NCBI GenBank assembly: GCA_025024175.1
Contig: QCXZ01000064.1
Location: forward strand, 62,331,325-62,395,324
DNA: 64,000 nt
Source of the DNA: Rhyzopertha dominica
Taxonomy: Eukaryota > Arthropoda > Insecta > Coleoptera > Bostrichidae
Direction of reading: 5' to 3'
Numbering within the stretch: the stretch's first letter is position 1; each line of letters starts with the position of its first letter. The translations under genes and the position numbers were made by a program. Positions 37,501-49,575 of the stretch are shown here, one piece after another. Below the pieces are notes generated by a model. It saw only the letters and a program-made list of their open reading frames with translations, was not told the origin of the DNA and did no database searches.

Positions 37501-38090
37501 TTTTTTTGCCTTTTACGATTCCGAACGAGTATTCTTCAATTATATTTGATTTTTCTATGATTCCGATGGGTTATCTTCTGTCAGTATAAAAGTTTTATTT
37601 TAATTCCTTTGATGTCATCTAGGATATTTGTAATTATTCTTGGTGATCCTTGCTTTAGTAGGAGACCATTTTCTTTGGCAGAATTTTTGGCATAGATTGG
37701 TAATTTAACAGTAGAAAGTGTGTGAAGTATTTATACTCTACACTACATAGTGTTATTCTTCGATAGATAGATAGAATTTATTGAAATTTCTGTTGCTTTC
37801 TCTGCTTTTTTTTTTCCAAGTATTTGAACGTGTATTTAAGTACTTCCAGTTTAGCCAATTTTATTTGTTGCGACCCACTATTATCGGTTTTCTTTCCTCT
37901 GGATAGTTGGATAGCAAAGCAGGAATACTTCATTTTGAAGTTCCTAAAAATGGCGTAGTANGGGCTCACTAAATAGTTAACAGATGATGATATTTCACAT
38001 ATGAAGTGAATTTCTATAAATTCTTTTTATTTTTAATGGATTTCCAATGTTCATTTGTTAGTTGTTATTGTTATTTTTACTTTTATTAGA
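34557..38090. other. AT-rich stretch without a recognised gene
   Basis: No TE protein or host exon was recognised. The one protein-like patch is on the minus strand at 37150-37340, where two overlapping frames run toward an AATAAA. Their sequences (for example GSSKLFINTKFRTLGLPLND) match nothing I know. N bases occur at 36382, 36948, 37012 and 37962. Confidence 0.5.
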
Positions 38091-38095
38091 TAAAT

Positions 38096-39925
38096 TAGTT
38101 GGGCCAGTCTACCTATCTAACCCTTCTCTGACTGAGCGGGTCAACTAATCCCGCAATATAGTTGGGCCAAGAATCTGCTTTGCCCGAACANCGGGTGATG
38201 GACCATTATTAGCANATTAGGAAAGACCTTAATTTATGTGATGTGTGTAACTTATTAATGTGAATGCTACGGTTTTTTTTTCTTAGCAAACACGCTTAAA
38301 GGAATAAAATAAAACAATTTTCAAGTTTTAATACAAACATATATTTATACGTTACAATAATAACATGTATGTATGTACAGTAAAGTATAAAAATATTTAC
38401 AAATTTACAAAAATACGAACCTATATTTATACGTAATAACACAATATTAACATATATGTATGTACAATAAGGTATAAAAAATATTTACATATTTGGCGCG
38501 TATTTAAATGAAACACTTTTTACAAATGTCAGCCTGTCCATGAGATTTTGTTTGTAGTTATTAATTTTGCCTTCAAGATAATCTTGCTTTAATTTTACAG
38601 TACGCCTAACAACTTTTTGGAATTTGTTGGATCTGTTTATTTTAACATAAACTTCACTTTGAAAATTCAACTTGCCCAAATATTTGGAGTAAATTTGGCA
38701 TTTTCGCTGATGTAATTGTCCACTAAATAGTCGCAAAACTCTTGAAGTTTCGAATGTTTTGGCATGATTGGAATTAAATCGAATGCGAATGCGTCACCCA
38801 CTTCATCACAATCAAGAAACTGAAGTCCAAAACAATATCTTAACATTTTGCCAACTTCCGTGTGGTTTTTATAATCTTGTGACAGTCCAAGCGAGTGAAT
38901 TTTTCGATACCATGCCTGTGAAAGATGGAATCTGCATCCACTTACTCTAGCTTCCTCCCACGTATCCATAATAGCATTGTGGATTGCAGTTTCAAAATCA
39001 ATTACGACACTTTTAGGATAAAATTGTAAGTAACTGCACTTCTGACACAACATATTCAAACATGTTTGATATGTGGATTGCTTTTTATCCGGAAGCAAAC
39101 AAAATACCAATGGAACGTAATGTCCATTCTTGTATCCATGAATTGTAAAGAGTTGTGTAAAAAATTTCGGACATCCATATATTATGCCTTTCAAGTTCCA
39201 TATCGTAAGTAGTTATGTTACTGCTTATGCCAGGGTTAGACCGAAGTTCCGTGTGCACTAATTTGGCAGGTTTTTCGTGTACATTTTCTAGGGCTTTCCT
39301 TTTCACACTGTNGTTGACAATCTGCCTGTGCAGGTTTATGTCTTCTTTGTGATTGTGAGATAATTCGGAGTCCAAGATCTCATTTCCAGCCGACGTGTAG
39401 ATTTTTGCGGGACATTTCGATGTTTTATTTGTACACCTCCAACGCACAGTTCCGTTTTTCAGCACGTTTGCGATGCAAAACTTGTAGTTATTCACCACCA
39501 ACAGTTTTTTGCCTTTTTCACTTTGCATGAATACAACTTCCATTTCGCCGGTATGAATGTGCGCTAGAAATTTTAGTAAAACTGTTTAATTTGACTTGCG
39601 TTTCAGAATTTATAAACTCATTTCAGCAGGTAACCACCCTCTTTAACAAATTATTTAGGACATTATGGACAAGTGTCCAATAATATTTTACATTTTTCAA
39701 ANAAGTCCCACCCATCTTAATTGTGTTTCGTGATCTATTGGGTCCACAGGCACAAAATGTTTGCGTTTTAATTACCTACTTTTCTAAGTACTATCAGGTA
39801 GCAGGATCGGATAAGGATTCGTTATCGATAACTATCAGCGGGAGGTTCATAATCCACCGTCCGCATCCTTCTGGCCCAACTCAATGGCAGATTAAAGAGC
39901 GATAAAGTTTTTGACCCAACTATAA
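38096..39925 (-). mobile_element. MULE-type element with a FLYWCH finger gene, decayed
   Basis: A transposase relic is bracketed by inverted AGTTGGGCCAG motifs: 38098-38109 (with a second GTTGGGCCAAG at 38160) and CTGGCCCAACT at 39871-39881, with GACCCAACT at 39913. These are candidate terminal repeats. No long target duplication could be fixed, so the edges are tentative. Confidence 0.5.
38485..39543 (-). pseudogene. FLYWCH finger plus MULE transposase, broken
   Basis: The N-terminal frame starts MEVVFMQSEKGKKLLVVNNY, followed by a FLYWCH-type zinc finger (WRCTNKTSKCPAKIY, then SHNHKED). Near 39195 the frame shifts into KGIIYGCPKFFTQLFTIHGY, KNGHYVPLVFCLLPDKKQ, VVIDFETAIHNAI (acidic catalytic region) and GCRFHLSQAWYRKI with the Cys-x2-His of MULE transposases. 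A further shift near 38700 leads to a lysine-rich end. The expected first acidic site (DGTF-like) before CPKFF is absent, so a piece is deleted. FLYWCH-MULE proteins bind and move Mutator-like elements; similar ones have been domesticated, but this copy is disrupted. Confidence 0.85.
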
Positions 39926-42900
39926 TGCGCCCGGTAATGACACGAATTGAAAAATTATTGACTGTAGACAAACTTGACCAAGACGTTTGCAACAAGCTAC
40001 AAACTAGATTAGATTTTAATTGCATAATCACAAAGAAAACAATTCTACCCTCACCTTTCTAACAGACTTCATTGGCAGACATGGTCCCCCCATTCTGTAG
40101 TTCTTTCACGAAGAATGGTATATTAGGGGAAGAATATTATTAAAATGGCTAGGTAGATGCAACCGTAAAACTTTCGAAAACACATGCTAATAAGTGGAAT
40201 ATCGATTATCATATCTTCTTCCTAGTAATAGATTGCTCTGTATCGAAATAGTTTTGTAATCTTTAGTTAACCGTTTCTCAGCGCTTTCTCAAATTTTTGC
40301 AAATAACCTTTAGTATATTCTTTTATTTTAAAACTAACACTTTCTAGATGCTGTTTTTTTTAAATTTTGGACTTGCTCCTGTACTTGTCTTAGCGGTAAA
40401 ACCTCAATTTGTCCACCATAATAGAAATCTGGTCGTAGTCCGGAATTAACAATGCCAACGTTGATTCCTCGGTTTGTTCTGCGTGTTCATTTGCCAGAAA
40501 CTTTCGAGTCGAAATTCGGCCTGTTGCTTTTTTGGTTAATTGCGCAGCTGTGAGGCAACAGAAGAAGTGAAAACATGCAAAAAACGTGGAAGCTATGGCA
40601 GAACGCATGCTAGCCCGAATGAGGCCTTTTTTGCGTGTTCCCACGTTATGGCAACATGAGCATTTGTGGACCACTTGGGTGACTGTGTATATACAATAAA
40701 ATAAAGAAAAACTGATTTAGAATTGTACTGCTGCGCAAAAAATCTTTATTGCGAATTTATTCATAGACAGGTAGTATGTGAAAGCTGTCATTTTTGGATG
40801 CGGCGCATTTATTTAACGTGATTGCCATACCGTAAAACGAATTAACACATAAATACGGTCGGGGCAGTAAAAACATAAAAATTAACTACACGTATAGTTT
40901 GAGACCTTTTTGTGCCCTGAGGCTCGGCGTGATGAAACTTAAATCCTTGCGTCGTGGGAATTTTGTGCAGCTTTTTTTCCGTATGAGTATAAATAAAATC
41001 CGTGAAATTTATAATCAACCTGATAGTTTACTAGAAACATAATAATAACGTCCTTTGGTTTCGTGGATAGTGTTGTATAATCTCGTTACTTTATGATTAT
41101 TTTGCGCAAGCGTCTGTTTTGGTCTTTGCAAACGATGTACAAAGTGATATTTATAATTTATTAGGATAAGAACGGTATACTCTACACTTTGATGTATATA
41201 TGTGTTATCTCAAAAGCACTACTTTGGAAGAAACATATATTACAGCCCATTTCATTGGGATTCCAATGGTATATAAATTATTGCAGTGCACTTGGTGCTA
41301 TAGTAATTAAATTACTAAAGCATGACAATCATTAAGATCTGTTGTATTTATAATAAGAATACAGAGGAAAACTGTGTTTGGAATATATCAACAAGTGCTT
41401 ACTACACCAGTGCACTTTTAATTTTTTTGAAAATTTATAAACTCAAACTTAATTAAGAAATATGGACATTTAATGTCACTGTCTATAGTTTATAGGTAAT
41501 TGTGTTTATCTATATAGATATTCTATTTGCAAGCCTTTGAAGATGTAATTGCAACTCAGCAACCTAGAAGATTCTCTTTAATATTGAAGATAGTAAATAA
41601 CTTCTGACCGGTATTTATTTGGTCGTCCCAAAGATTTAAACTTTAAATATTTATCTGAATTTGCTTTTACCACAAATCGCACTAAAAAATTATCTCTCAT
41701 GATTTTGATTAGATTGATATTAATATTAAATAAGCGTACTCAATTTGTAGTCAGGTAATTTAAACATTTTTCATACAGTAAAATCCTGTAATACAGAGTG
41801 ATTACAGATGATTCATTGGGTTTTGGATGAATGTAGATATTTTGCAAAGTAAATGATACATAGTGGGAAAAGGCATTGGAAAAAGGAAAAACAAGAGATG
41901 AATTTACCTTATTGTAGAATTATCCCCAAATGAATAAAAACGAGTGTTGACACTTGAAGAACCTGCTTTGAAAACTGTTCTGCCGTTCTTTTGAAAAGCA
42001 CAACAATTTTATTATCAAATCATACAAAATAAACCCAGGTCATTTCAAGAGTAATACATGTCCACGAAAAATCGTTTGATTGTCATTAAAATGTCAGTTA
42101 AAATAATTCTCTTAATGTCTACTTCGAAATGGTGCATCTATTTACATATTGTCAGCGTGGCTAATATTTGTTGATTCGTTGCCATGGTGACGAGCTTCTT
42201 ATTGACTCGTCGTCATAGCTACGACTTGCAGGGACTTCGAAAATGCTAGGATTTGCACATTTTAACTCGATTTATTATGCGTGTTTTGTACGTGAATCGA
42301 GGTGTTGCGGTTTTGTGTGTGTATTTTGACAATTTTGGATTGAATTGCTACCTATTAATATGCCATTTAATAAAATATAAATACATGGCAAATACCCAAT
42401 TGTTACAACACTCTAACAGTTAATAAATAATAACAAAATATGAACATGTCTTTGACGTTCGATTACAGCCACCTAAAGGTTGTTTTAAGTGGGGCTATAG
42501 TTATGTTCTAGAGTGTATTTATTAAAAAATACGATCGACATTTAGGATTTTTAGGAACAAGGCTAGTTGGGATGCCCTATATGGAAGTAACCGTATGTAA
42601 CCAATATTAGCATGATAACAAAATGAACACGCCCTGCAAATTAAAGGCTAGATTGAACAAACTAAATCAAATGAGTTAACGCTCGTGGAGATAGAAGTAA
42701 TTAGTAGCAACAGGCGAAATTATGGCAGATGTACAAGTATTTATTTTAGAAATTTGTACCTATAAAACGATCTTGCTCAGCAATACCTATAGATATAAAA
42801 CCTGTAACAGCTACCGAAGTTATTATTATTTGTGTCACCGCAATGGTGGGCATTTATGGTTATCTACCGATATCTGTGGTTACACTTCGACCAGTAATTG

Positions 42901-43160
42901 CCGTTGCTTAATTATTTTAGTGTTTTTCGTCACTTGTGACAGATAAAACGGCCGCGCGTGTCGCTTGTTTTGCCGATTTCAGCAATGCTTTAAGGTTACT
43001 CAAAAGCACGCGCAATTGGGTCTGCGGAAAATTTGTCGGCTTTCGAAAATCGAGTACCGTAAGATAGAATGCGGTTATCTAGAAATAGTACCCTTTTATC
43101 GAATCATGCAACTTTAATTATATCCAAATAAAACCCTCCAGGCTTGTTGATCTTAATTTT
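39926..43160. other. AT-rich stretch without a recognised gene
   Basis: No protein similarity, repeat arms or RNA motif stood out. The ORFs present (for example 40390-40674 minus and 42722-42946 plus) are of low complexity or unlike known proteins and are probably chance. Confidence 0.5.
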
Positions 43161-44645
43161 TATATACAGGGTGTCTTTAAATTCGATGTCATAATTTCTA
43201 TTGCGTATTCCTGACGTGAATTTATGACGAAAAGTCTATATAAACATGTGTCAGAAAAAGCTTCATTTTTGATATACAGAGTGTTGAAGTTAAACAAAAA
43301 TTTTCGAATTTTTTTATTTTTTAGAGAACGGTTTTTTGAAACTTTACGGCATAAAAGATTTTTTCATATCTTTAACAGAGGCGGCGTAGGGGGAGCGGTA
43401 GAGGGATTTTCTCTTTGAAAAAAGGTTGTGTGTGAAATGTCAAAAAGCTCGTTACTATTTTCAGAAAGAGCAACAAATAAGGTACAAAAAAGGATCTCTT
43501 ATTGTATTTCGCTAACGAACCGTTTTCGAGAAAATCGAGAAAATATATTTCCTACAGGTTGGCGCAAATAGACCAAAAATTAACTTTTTTTATTTTCCAA
43601 AGAAATTAACGTTTATATGGCAATAACTTTTTGAAATTAATTGAAATATATCATTGCAAATGATCAGACATAAGGATTACCTCCACATCTAAATAGTGAC
43701 GGCAATTTGGGGAGGGGGAGCAAGAAGTATTTTTTTATAAAAAGACTGTTTCCGCATTTTTAAATTGTTTCAAAAATTATGAAGATCAGTTAAAAATATT
43801 AAAAGAAGACAAATTTACTTTTTATATTGCTAAGACAAGTCATTGTTGTAAAATTAAGAAATTGCATTTTTTTAAGATTTTTAATAACGCCAAATGCAAG
43901 TTGCATATCTAGTTTGAAAAAATAATTAGTTTAATTTAATTAATTAATTAATTTAATTTTTCTTTTTTATATTTTACTGGTTTTTATAATTATTGAAACG
44001 GTTTAAAAAATGTGGAAACAATATTTTTATACAAAAGACTTCTTGCCCCCTCCAAATTACAGCCACTGTTTAGATATGGTGGTAGCCATTGTGTCTGACC
44101 ATTTATCTTGATATAGTTCAATTAATTCAAAAAAATTGTTGCTAAATAAACGTTAATTTCTTTGGAAAATAAAAAAGTTAATTTTTGGTCTATTTACGCC
44201 AACCTGTAGGAATTCAGGTTTTGTCGATTTTTTCGAAAGCGGTTTGTTCTAGCGAAATGCAATAAGAGGTCCTTTTTTGTACCTTATTTGTTGCACTTTC
44301 TGAAAATAGTGACGAGCTTTTTGACATCTCACACACAACTTTTTTTCAAAGAGAAAACCCTTCTGCCCCTCCCCCTACGCCGCCTCTGTTACAGATATGA
44401 AAAAATGTTTTATGCCGGATTATTAGCCGTGATCTATTATAAGATTCTCCCAAAATTCATAAAGATTCAAAAAACCGTTCTGTAAAAAATAAAAGAAATC
44501 GAAATTTTGTTTTTAACTTCAACACCCTGTATATCAAAAATGAAGCATTTTCGGACACATGTTTATATAGACTTTTTGTCATGATTTCACGTCAGGAATA
44601 CGCACTAGAAATTACGACATCGAATTTAGAGACACCCTGTATATA
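43161..44645. repeat. Large fold-back (inverted repeat) element
   Basis: Nearly the whole 1485 bp is one palindrome. The left arm begins TATATACAGGGTGTCTTTAA; the right arm ends with the inverse GACACCCTGTATATA. Matching inner blocks include GTCTATATAAACATGTGTC / GACACATGTTTATATAGAC, the GGCGGCGTAGGGGGAG run, CTACAGGTTGGCGCAAATAG / CTATTTACGCCAACCTGTAG and GGGGAGGGGGAGCAAGAAG / CTTCTTGCCCCCTCC. Arms are about 700 bp, and the centre is the TTAATTAATTAATTAATT run near 43935. There is no coding capacity. It is probably a non-autonomous TA-inserting element. Confidence 0.92.
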
Positions 44646-45975
44646 ACCTTCAGTGATACGTCAAAGTCAATTTTTTTAAAATGGCAAAATATTTGCAGAG
44701 GGCGATATTTCACAACATATAAAGTGATTTTGTGTAAATATTATTTTACTTTCGATGGACTTCAAATGTCAATATTGCTGGGGATACAGATTTTAGCTTG
44801 TTACACCCAATGTATAGTGATAAAATACTGTAAAATATGTTTTAATATACAAAATCTGTTTTTGATACTCTCAGATTGCACATCTCGAATCAATCCGTTA
44901 GCGGACTGTCGATCTTAATCACTTTGTATCGCGTATTTCTTTGAACGTAGCCAAACCAGTCGAAAAACCCGAATTCAGCGTAAAGAATGCAGTTCTTTTT
45001 GATGGCTGCGGCTCTCCGAATAGGACGGGTTCCTCGGGGTCAACTCTGAAACCAACCGCGGCACCTCCTACGCATATTTCACTGGATGCGAGAAGAGATA
45101 GCCACTTCCTTCAGCAGAAATGTCGTGGAGGTTGCTTTTGGGAAATCGTGCAGCTTTTGATTTCGGGGAAGCTAAATCGCGGTTTCTATTTTTTGGGGGT
45201 AAAAATACAGGATATTTAAAACTGTTAAACGTTACGTTATAATTATAACACTTTGTTGTAAAGATAAAGGGTCTAGCGCTGTAGGTATGGCAAATATGCC
45301 CCATCAGTGATTTGATGGGTTATGATCTTCTGCACCCCCTCTAAAAGAAGATATGGGGTTGATAACCCTAAATTAGTTTTCTAATCGTTTTATTTTACTC
45401 ATACAAGTGTCAGTTGAAAACTTACTTACTTTTGCTTACTTTTATGCGTTAGTAAATATTTAGTATTATTAATTAATCAATGTTATTCAAAGATTTTTTT
45501 ACTTGAGCTGGGTTGTGGGGTCTTTACTACGAATCTATAGTAATGTGGCATCAGGTTTTTTGATGTGTATTAACACTCTCTTTTTGTTCTAGGTAAGTGT
45601 TGGAAATAAACACTAGAATGATGGGGATGAGCGTTAGCGTTATCAACTCGTAAGTAAAAACATCACTAATAATTATGGGCGCCATGAATTTCGTAATCGA
45701 AGGCAAGAAAATGATTGAATTGAAAATTCAAGTTTAATTTTTTATTGTAGAATGAAATACAAATCTCGTGTACGTAATCTTGAAAGAAAAACATATTTTA
45801 TATTGTAATATACGAATTTGTTGACTTCATAGATGTAATTCGTAACTATTTAAGGTATAATTAACAAAATTGTACACAAAATGTACAAAGCCTGTATTTA
45901 ATCATCAATGGAATATTAATTTACAAAACAAGTCAGGTATTGAATTTTAGTTTTTTTTTTCGTGGAGTTCAAGTT
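44646..45975. other. Mixed stretch with a short GC-rich patch
   Basis: The segment 44940-45195 is GC-richer and open on the plus strand for 92 codons (with VEKPEFSVKNAVLFDGCGSP). No family is recognised. The rest is AT-rich without features. Confidence 0.4.
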
Positions 45976-45976
45976 A

Positions 45977-46120
45977 TAATAATAATAATAATAAGGTTTT
46001 ATTTAGGAATAACATATGGCCTTGCAGTNGCATATTGATCCCTATTAAGGCAAATTCTAGCTTTAGTAGCAAGAAATAATATATGCTTATTCATAATCAA
46101 TACAATAAATAATATCATCA
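45977..46120 (-). mobile_element. 5'-truncated LINE end with (ATT)n tail
   Basis: On the minus strand the sequence ends CCTAAATAAAACCTTATTAT in an ATT repeat of about six units. The LINE at 58.9 kb ends with the same kind of tail (GGTTAAATAAAATCCTATTA and ATT repeats). This looks like a short dead-on-arrival insertion of a related family in the opposite direction. Its inner edge is uncertain. Confidence 0.5.
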
Positions 46121-46870
46121 AACAGAACAACCAAAACAGTCAGCTCAATGTTTGCTTTATTCCAGACCTCAGTTCTTTCATCAAGCAAGTGTTTTTCCAA
46201 TTGATCTACTTTCTTTAATATCTAAATTTTGTTTTATTTGTTGTCTCCATATTGAGTTTGCTTTATAAGACTGAAATATTTTTGTCATACGCACACATAT
46301 TTTCGGATATGTATCAAAAACGATTAAATTCCCATCAAACGCTCAATATTCTGCGTCAAAACCAAGAAACTAACCAGCTTAGCACCTCGATTTTTCTTGG
46401 AATACCAGCGAAATTCCAGCTGTATCCGTCCCATTTCCAGGTCCGAATTTCAGCCTCCGTCCCAAAGCTACATAGTAATAAATCCAAAGTATTTTTGTGT
46501 AGCATAAAAGGCCGCTCTCCCGTCTTTGTGTCGGGCGATTGACGGACCCTGAAGGCCCCGTTCGCCTTCCTCTTCTACCTGCTCGAATTCAGCTGCACCT
46601 CTCCTATGGCCTTACGGAATGCCGGTGCCCATTGTCTACTGAAAAGCCAGATCATTTTGTTTATGAACGGGCAGCGCTGCCGGAGCGTTTCGTTTGACGT
46701 TCGGAAAGTGCGAAGTGGAATAATATTTTTAAATATTTTTTTTCAAAGTTTTTCTTAAACAGATTCGCCACCATATGACTTAGAGGTGAATCCCTTGCCA
46801 GAATGATTTTTGTCCGTAAAACTAAGTGTTTGAATTTGATCATATCTATCGTTGCTGCTACGTAAAGTAT

Positions 46871-48252
46871 CAAGCAACGATCTATGAGGCTGACTTATGC
46901 AAAGGGTTTTACAGCTTGATGGTTGGCCGTCTTAAACTGTTGGGATTAGCGGCACGCTTCAAAGTACCTAAATGGACCGTATTCAAAAAAATCTTGTTGG
47001 CTATAATTTTAACTTTTCCACTATAAATTTTTGAAATTTGTTAGTTGTGATAATTTAGCAATCAATAAAACATAGAAGCTTCCATAACAAATTTTATTTA
47101 ATGCAGACCTGATGCTAACTGGCGCGACCTGCGATCTATTTTTATGTGACACTTTATTGGGTTTAAATTTTCCGATGTATAAAATAAAAGCCTTTGTATG
47201 TCATAACGAATTTATACAAATTTAATATAAAAACATACATTACTAAGTAGAAAATTATTTACATTTGTTAGAAAAAATTTACAATAGTGCACAATAAACT
47301 TTATACACGGTATCGATTATGTTCATTACAGCTTGTTAATAAGCACATTACAAGAGCCACAAAAAATACTCACTATCACTTTCACTGCTAAAATCACGAT
47401 TAACTTCTATTATTAATTCTTGTACATGATTCGCTCTGTACCGATTTTCAATGTCCAGTACATGCCGCACTGAATTTCTCCATGTATCGAAACTTGTTAT
47501 TTCAGCTTCGTGTTTAATTTTTAGCAGCATTTCATTGCTAAATTTTCCACCGGTGTTCCCTCGTCGAATTCTTTGTTTCAACTGCCCCCATATCATTTCA
47601 ATGGGGTTGAAAATGCAATGATATGGGGGTAATCGTAGAATGGTGTGTCACATTCAGAAGGGAGAATATCAATTTTAAATTTCTTCGAATTTTTTTTTCT
47701 GTAGTCCTCTTCGAAATATAAATTTTCTTTTTTAAAAACTCTTGTATGGTTACCTTATTAGTTGTTGTATTTGGAATTTTATCCAGTTGCTCCGAATGGT
47801 AACTAGCGTTGTCCATTACTATGACGCTGTTTGGTGGCAATTTGGCCAATAAAATGTTTTTGAACCAATTTTCAAACACATATGCTTTAATACCATTTAT
47901 AGTAGGAGTAGAATAGTTCCGATTTATTCTTATCTCCAAAAAATATACACGTAGAAATTACGTTTATGACTCTCCAGATTAAAAGAAAATTTTAACCTGT
48001 GAAGAAACAGGACAGAGGACGATTACACACCGCGATCAAAAATTAGAAAGTATGGGTTGCCGCATTGAAATTGGAATGTTTACCATTCATGGTTATAAAA
48101 ATAGATGCTACTCATTAAATTAAGAAGGAATACGATTTTGTCATACATTAAAAACTATTCGATGAGAAATATTTGTGCTTCAAATAATAATACTAAATAA
48201 TGCTGATTGATTTATGTGTACGGAAAAAAATTCTAAAAAAAGCCTAAACAGG
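46871..48252 (-). mobile_element. DDE_3-type transposon, copy D
   Basis: The left edge (minus-strand 3' end) reads CAAGCAACGATCTATGAGGC, the terminal repeat shared with copy E at 55924. The element is collinear with copy E in inverse orientation, including the flanking noncoding block 46871-47230 (matching 57230-57563). The other end stops near AAAAAGCCTAAACAG, so about 140 bp of its 5' terminus is missing. Confidence 0.88.
47348..47939 (-). pseudogene. Copy D transposase remnant
   Basis: The minus strand first gives FENWFKNILLAKLPPNSV, then VIVMDNASYHSEQLDKIPN with the second catalytic Asp, and VTIQEFLKKKIYI. The middle is eroded. After a shift comes MIWGQLKQRIRRGN, following the FNPIE motif that carries the third acidic residue (visible in noncoding form at 47596-47610). 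The end is VNRDFSSESDSEYF. Relative to copy E it lacks the segment between two GTGTTT repeats, including the DYHSDM motif. The first catalytic region is not visible. Confidence 0.85.
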
Positions 48253-49129
48253 ACATCAAGTGGGTATACGTTTTGATGATAAATGCATAAGAAAACTAAA
48301 CAAAATTAAATTGAACAGAGATTCTATTTCTCAATTACATTTTATCTGCTAATTTTGGAGCTATATTTGCGTTTATTTGTAACGTGGTGTTAAAACACTC
48401 ACAAGCGAGAAATTTACTGAATTGCTCTGGTACATTTTATCCATCGATAATAAATGTCGTTTTCTTCATTTGAAACTAGAATTTTCATTTTTATATCGAA
48501 CTGTCAAAAGCTGAACTAAGCACTTGTTTTCAAGGAACTCTTCGTAATTTTTTTGCCACTGCTGTGGGTGGTGTTCTATACAGCCAGCGAAAGGGCAGCC
48601 ACATTAAAAAAGCTGAATTTCCTAACCCATTGCCTATTAATAAATAAAACCGCTGCAATTACACCGTCGTTATTCATTCTCAACGTACGCTGGGCGTGGG
48701 TAAAAGAAAACCCATTGCAGCCAATAAATCATAGAGCCGGGAACGGGTTTTTGTTGTATTAATATTGCGTGTGAAATTAATAATTTTTTTACGCGTACAG
48801 CAGCGTTAATTATGTACTTATCGTGGTTGTCGTTTGCGATTAAGCTGTTGAATGAGTAATGACGCGGGTTTTTACTGGAACACTAAAGTTGGTCACAATA
48901 GAAACACGCCACGATAACAAATGCTCGTCTGTGGATTTTCCAGTGATGTTTTCATCATCCCGCGATTATTATTTTTATTTAGCGTAAAAAGATATCACAT
49001 TTCTTAGTGCCACTGCTGCTTTAAATAATCCAGGTTACTTGTTTTGTTATAATTTATGTCGTAATGATTCCCTCAAAATTTGAAGTCGATTTCTTTTATA
49101 TTTTTTTTAACTTTGACTCTAACAGCCTG
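48253..49129. other. Unassigned AT-rich stretch
   Basis: No recognised coding, RNA or repeat feature was found. Confidence 0.5.
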
Positions 49130-49575
49130 TATTGTAATGGTCTACAATAGCTAACTTTTTTTATTTGACATCGTAACATAGTGGTTTAAAACGGCAAGTT
49201 TCTTGATTTTTTTTGATAAGGATTTGATGGTGTTTACGAAAAAAAACAGTTGAACATCATTCTACGATTTCAAATAAAAAAGTTAAGTGTTGTAGACTGT
49301 TTCGGGAATACAAATAACGATATCCGAAATATCTCAAAAACAAACGACTATAGGGTGTTGGTATCTTTATACATGTTTGTTTAATTTGATGTGGTGAATC
49401 TAATGCGCTATAAAAAATGGGGTCATTCTATTTAAAATAATAAACTTGTAGTCAATATCTTTGACAGATGATGTTCAACTGTTTTTCTTCTTCTCGAAAA
49501 ACTTTCTCATTTAAACCATTATTCTACCATGTCAAATAAAAAAGTTGGCTATTGTACACTGTTGGCGTGAACATT
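49130..49575. repeat. MITE-like element with three related arms
   Basis: GTCTACAATAGCTAACTTTT followed by TTATTTGACATCGTA (49140-49175) is repeated inverted at 49500-49562 (ATGTCAAATAAAAAAGTTGG, CTATTGTACACTGTT). A third, inverted, partial copy lies at 49257-49300 (TTTCAAATAAAAAAGTTAAG, GTTGTAGACTGTT). The GTTCAACTG / CAGTTGAAC motifs near 49250 and 49470 add another inverted pair. No coding sequence is present. Confidence 0.7.

Noticed and set aside
43915..43960. TTAATTAATTAATT run as a possible origin or scaffold attachment site
   Set aside because: It is the centre of the fold-back palindrome; AT-rich palindromic centres need no further explanation.
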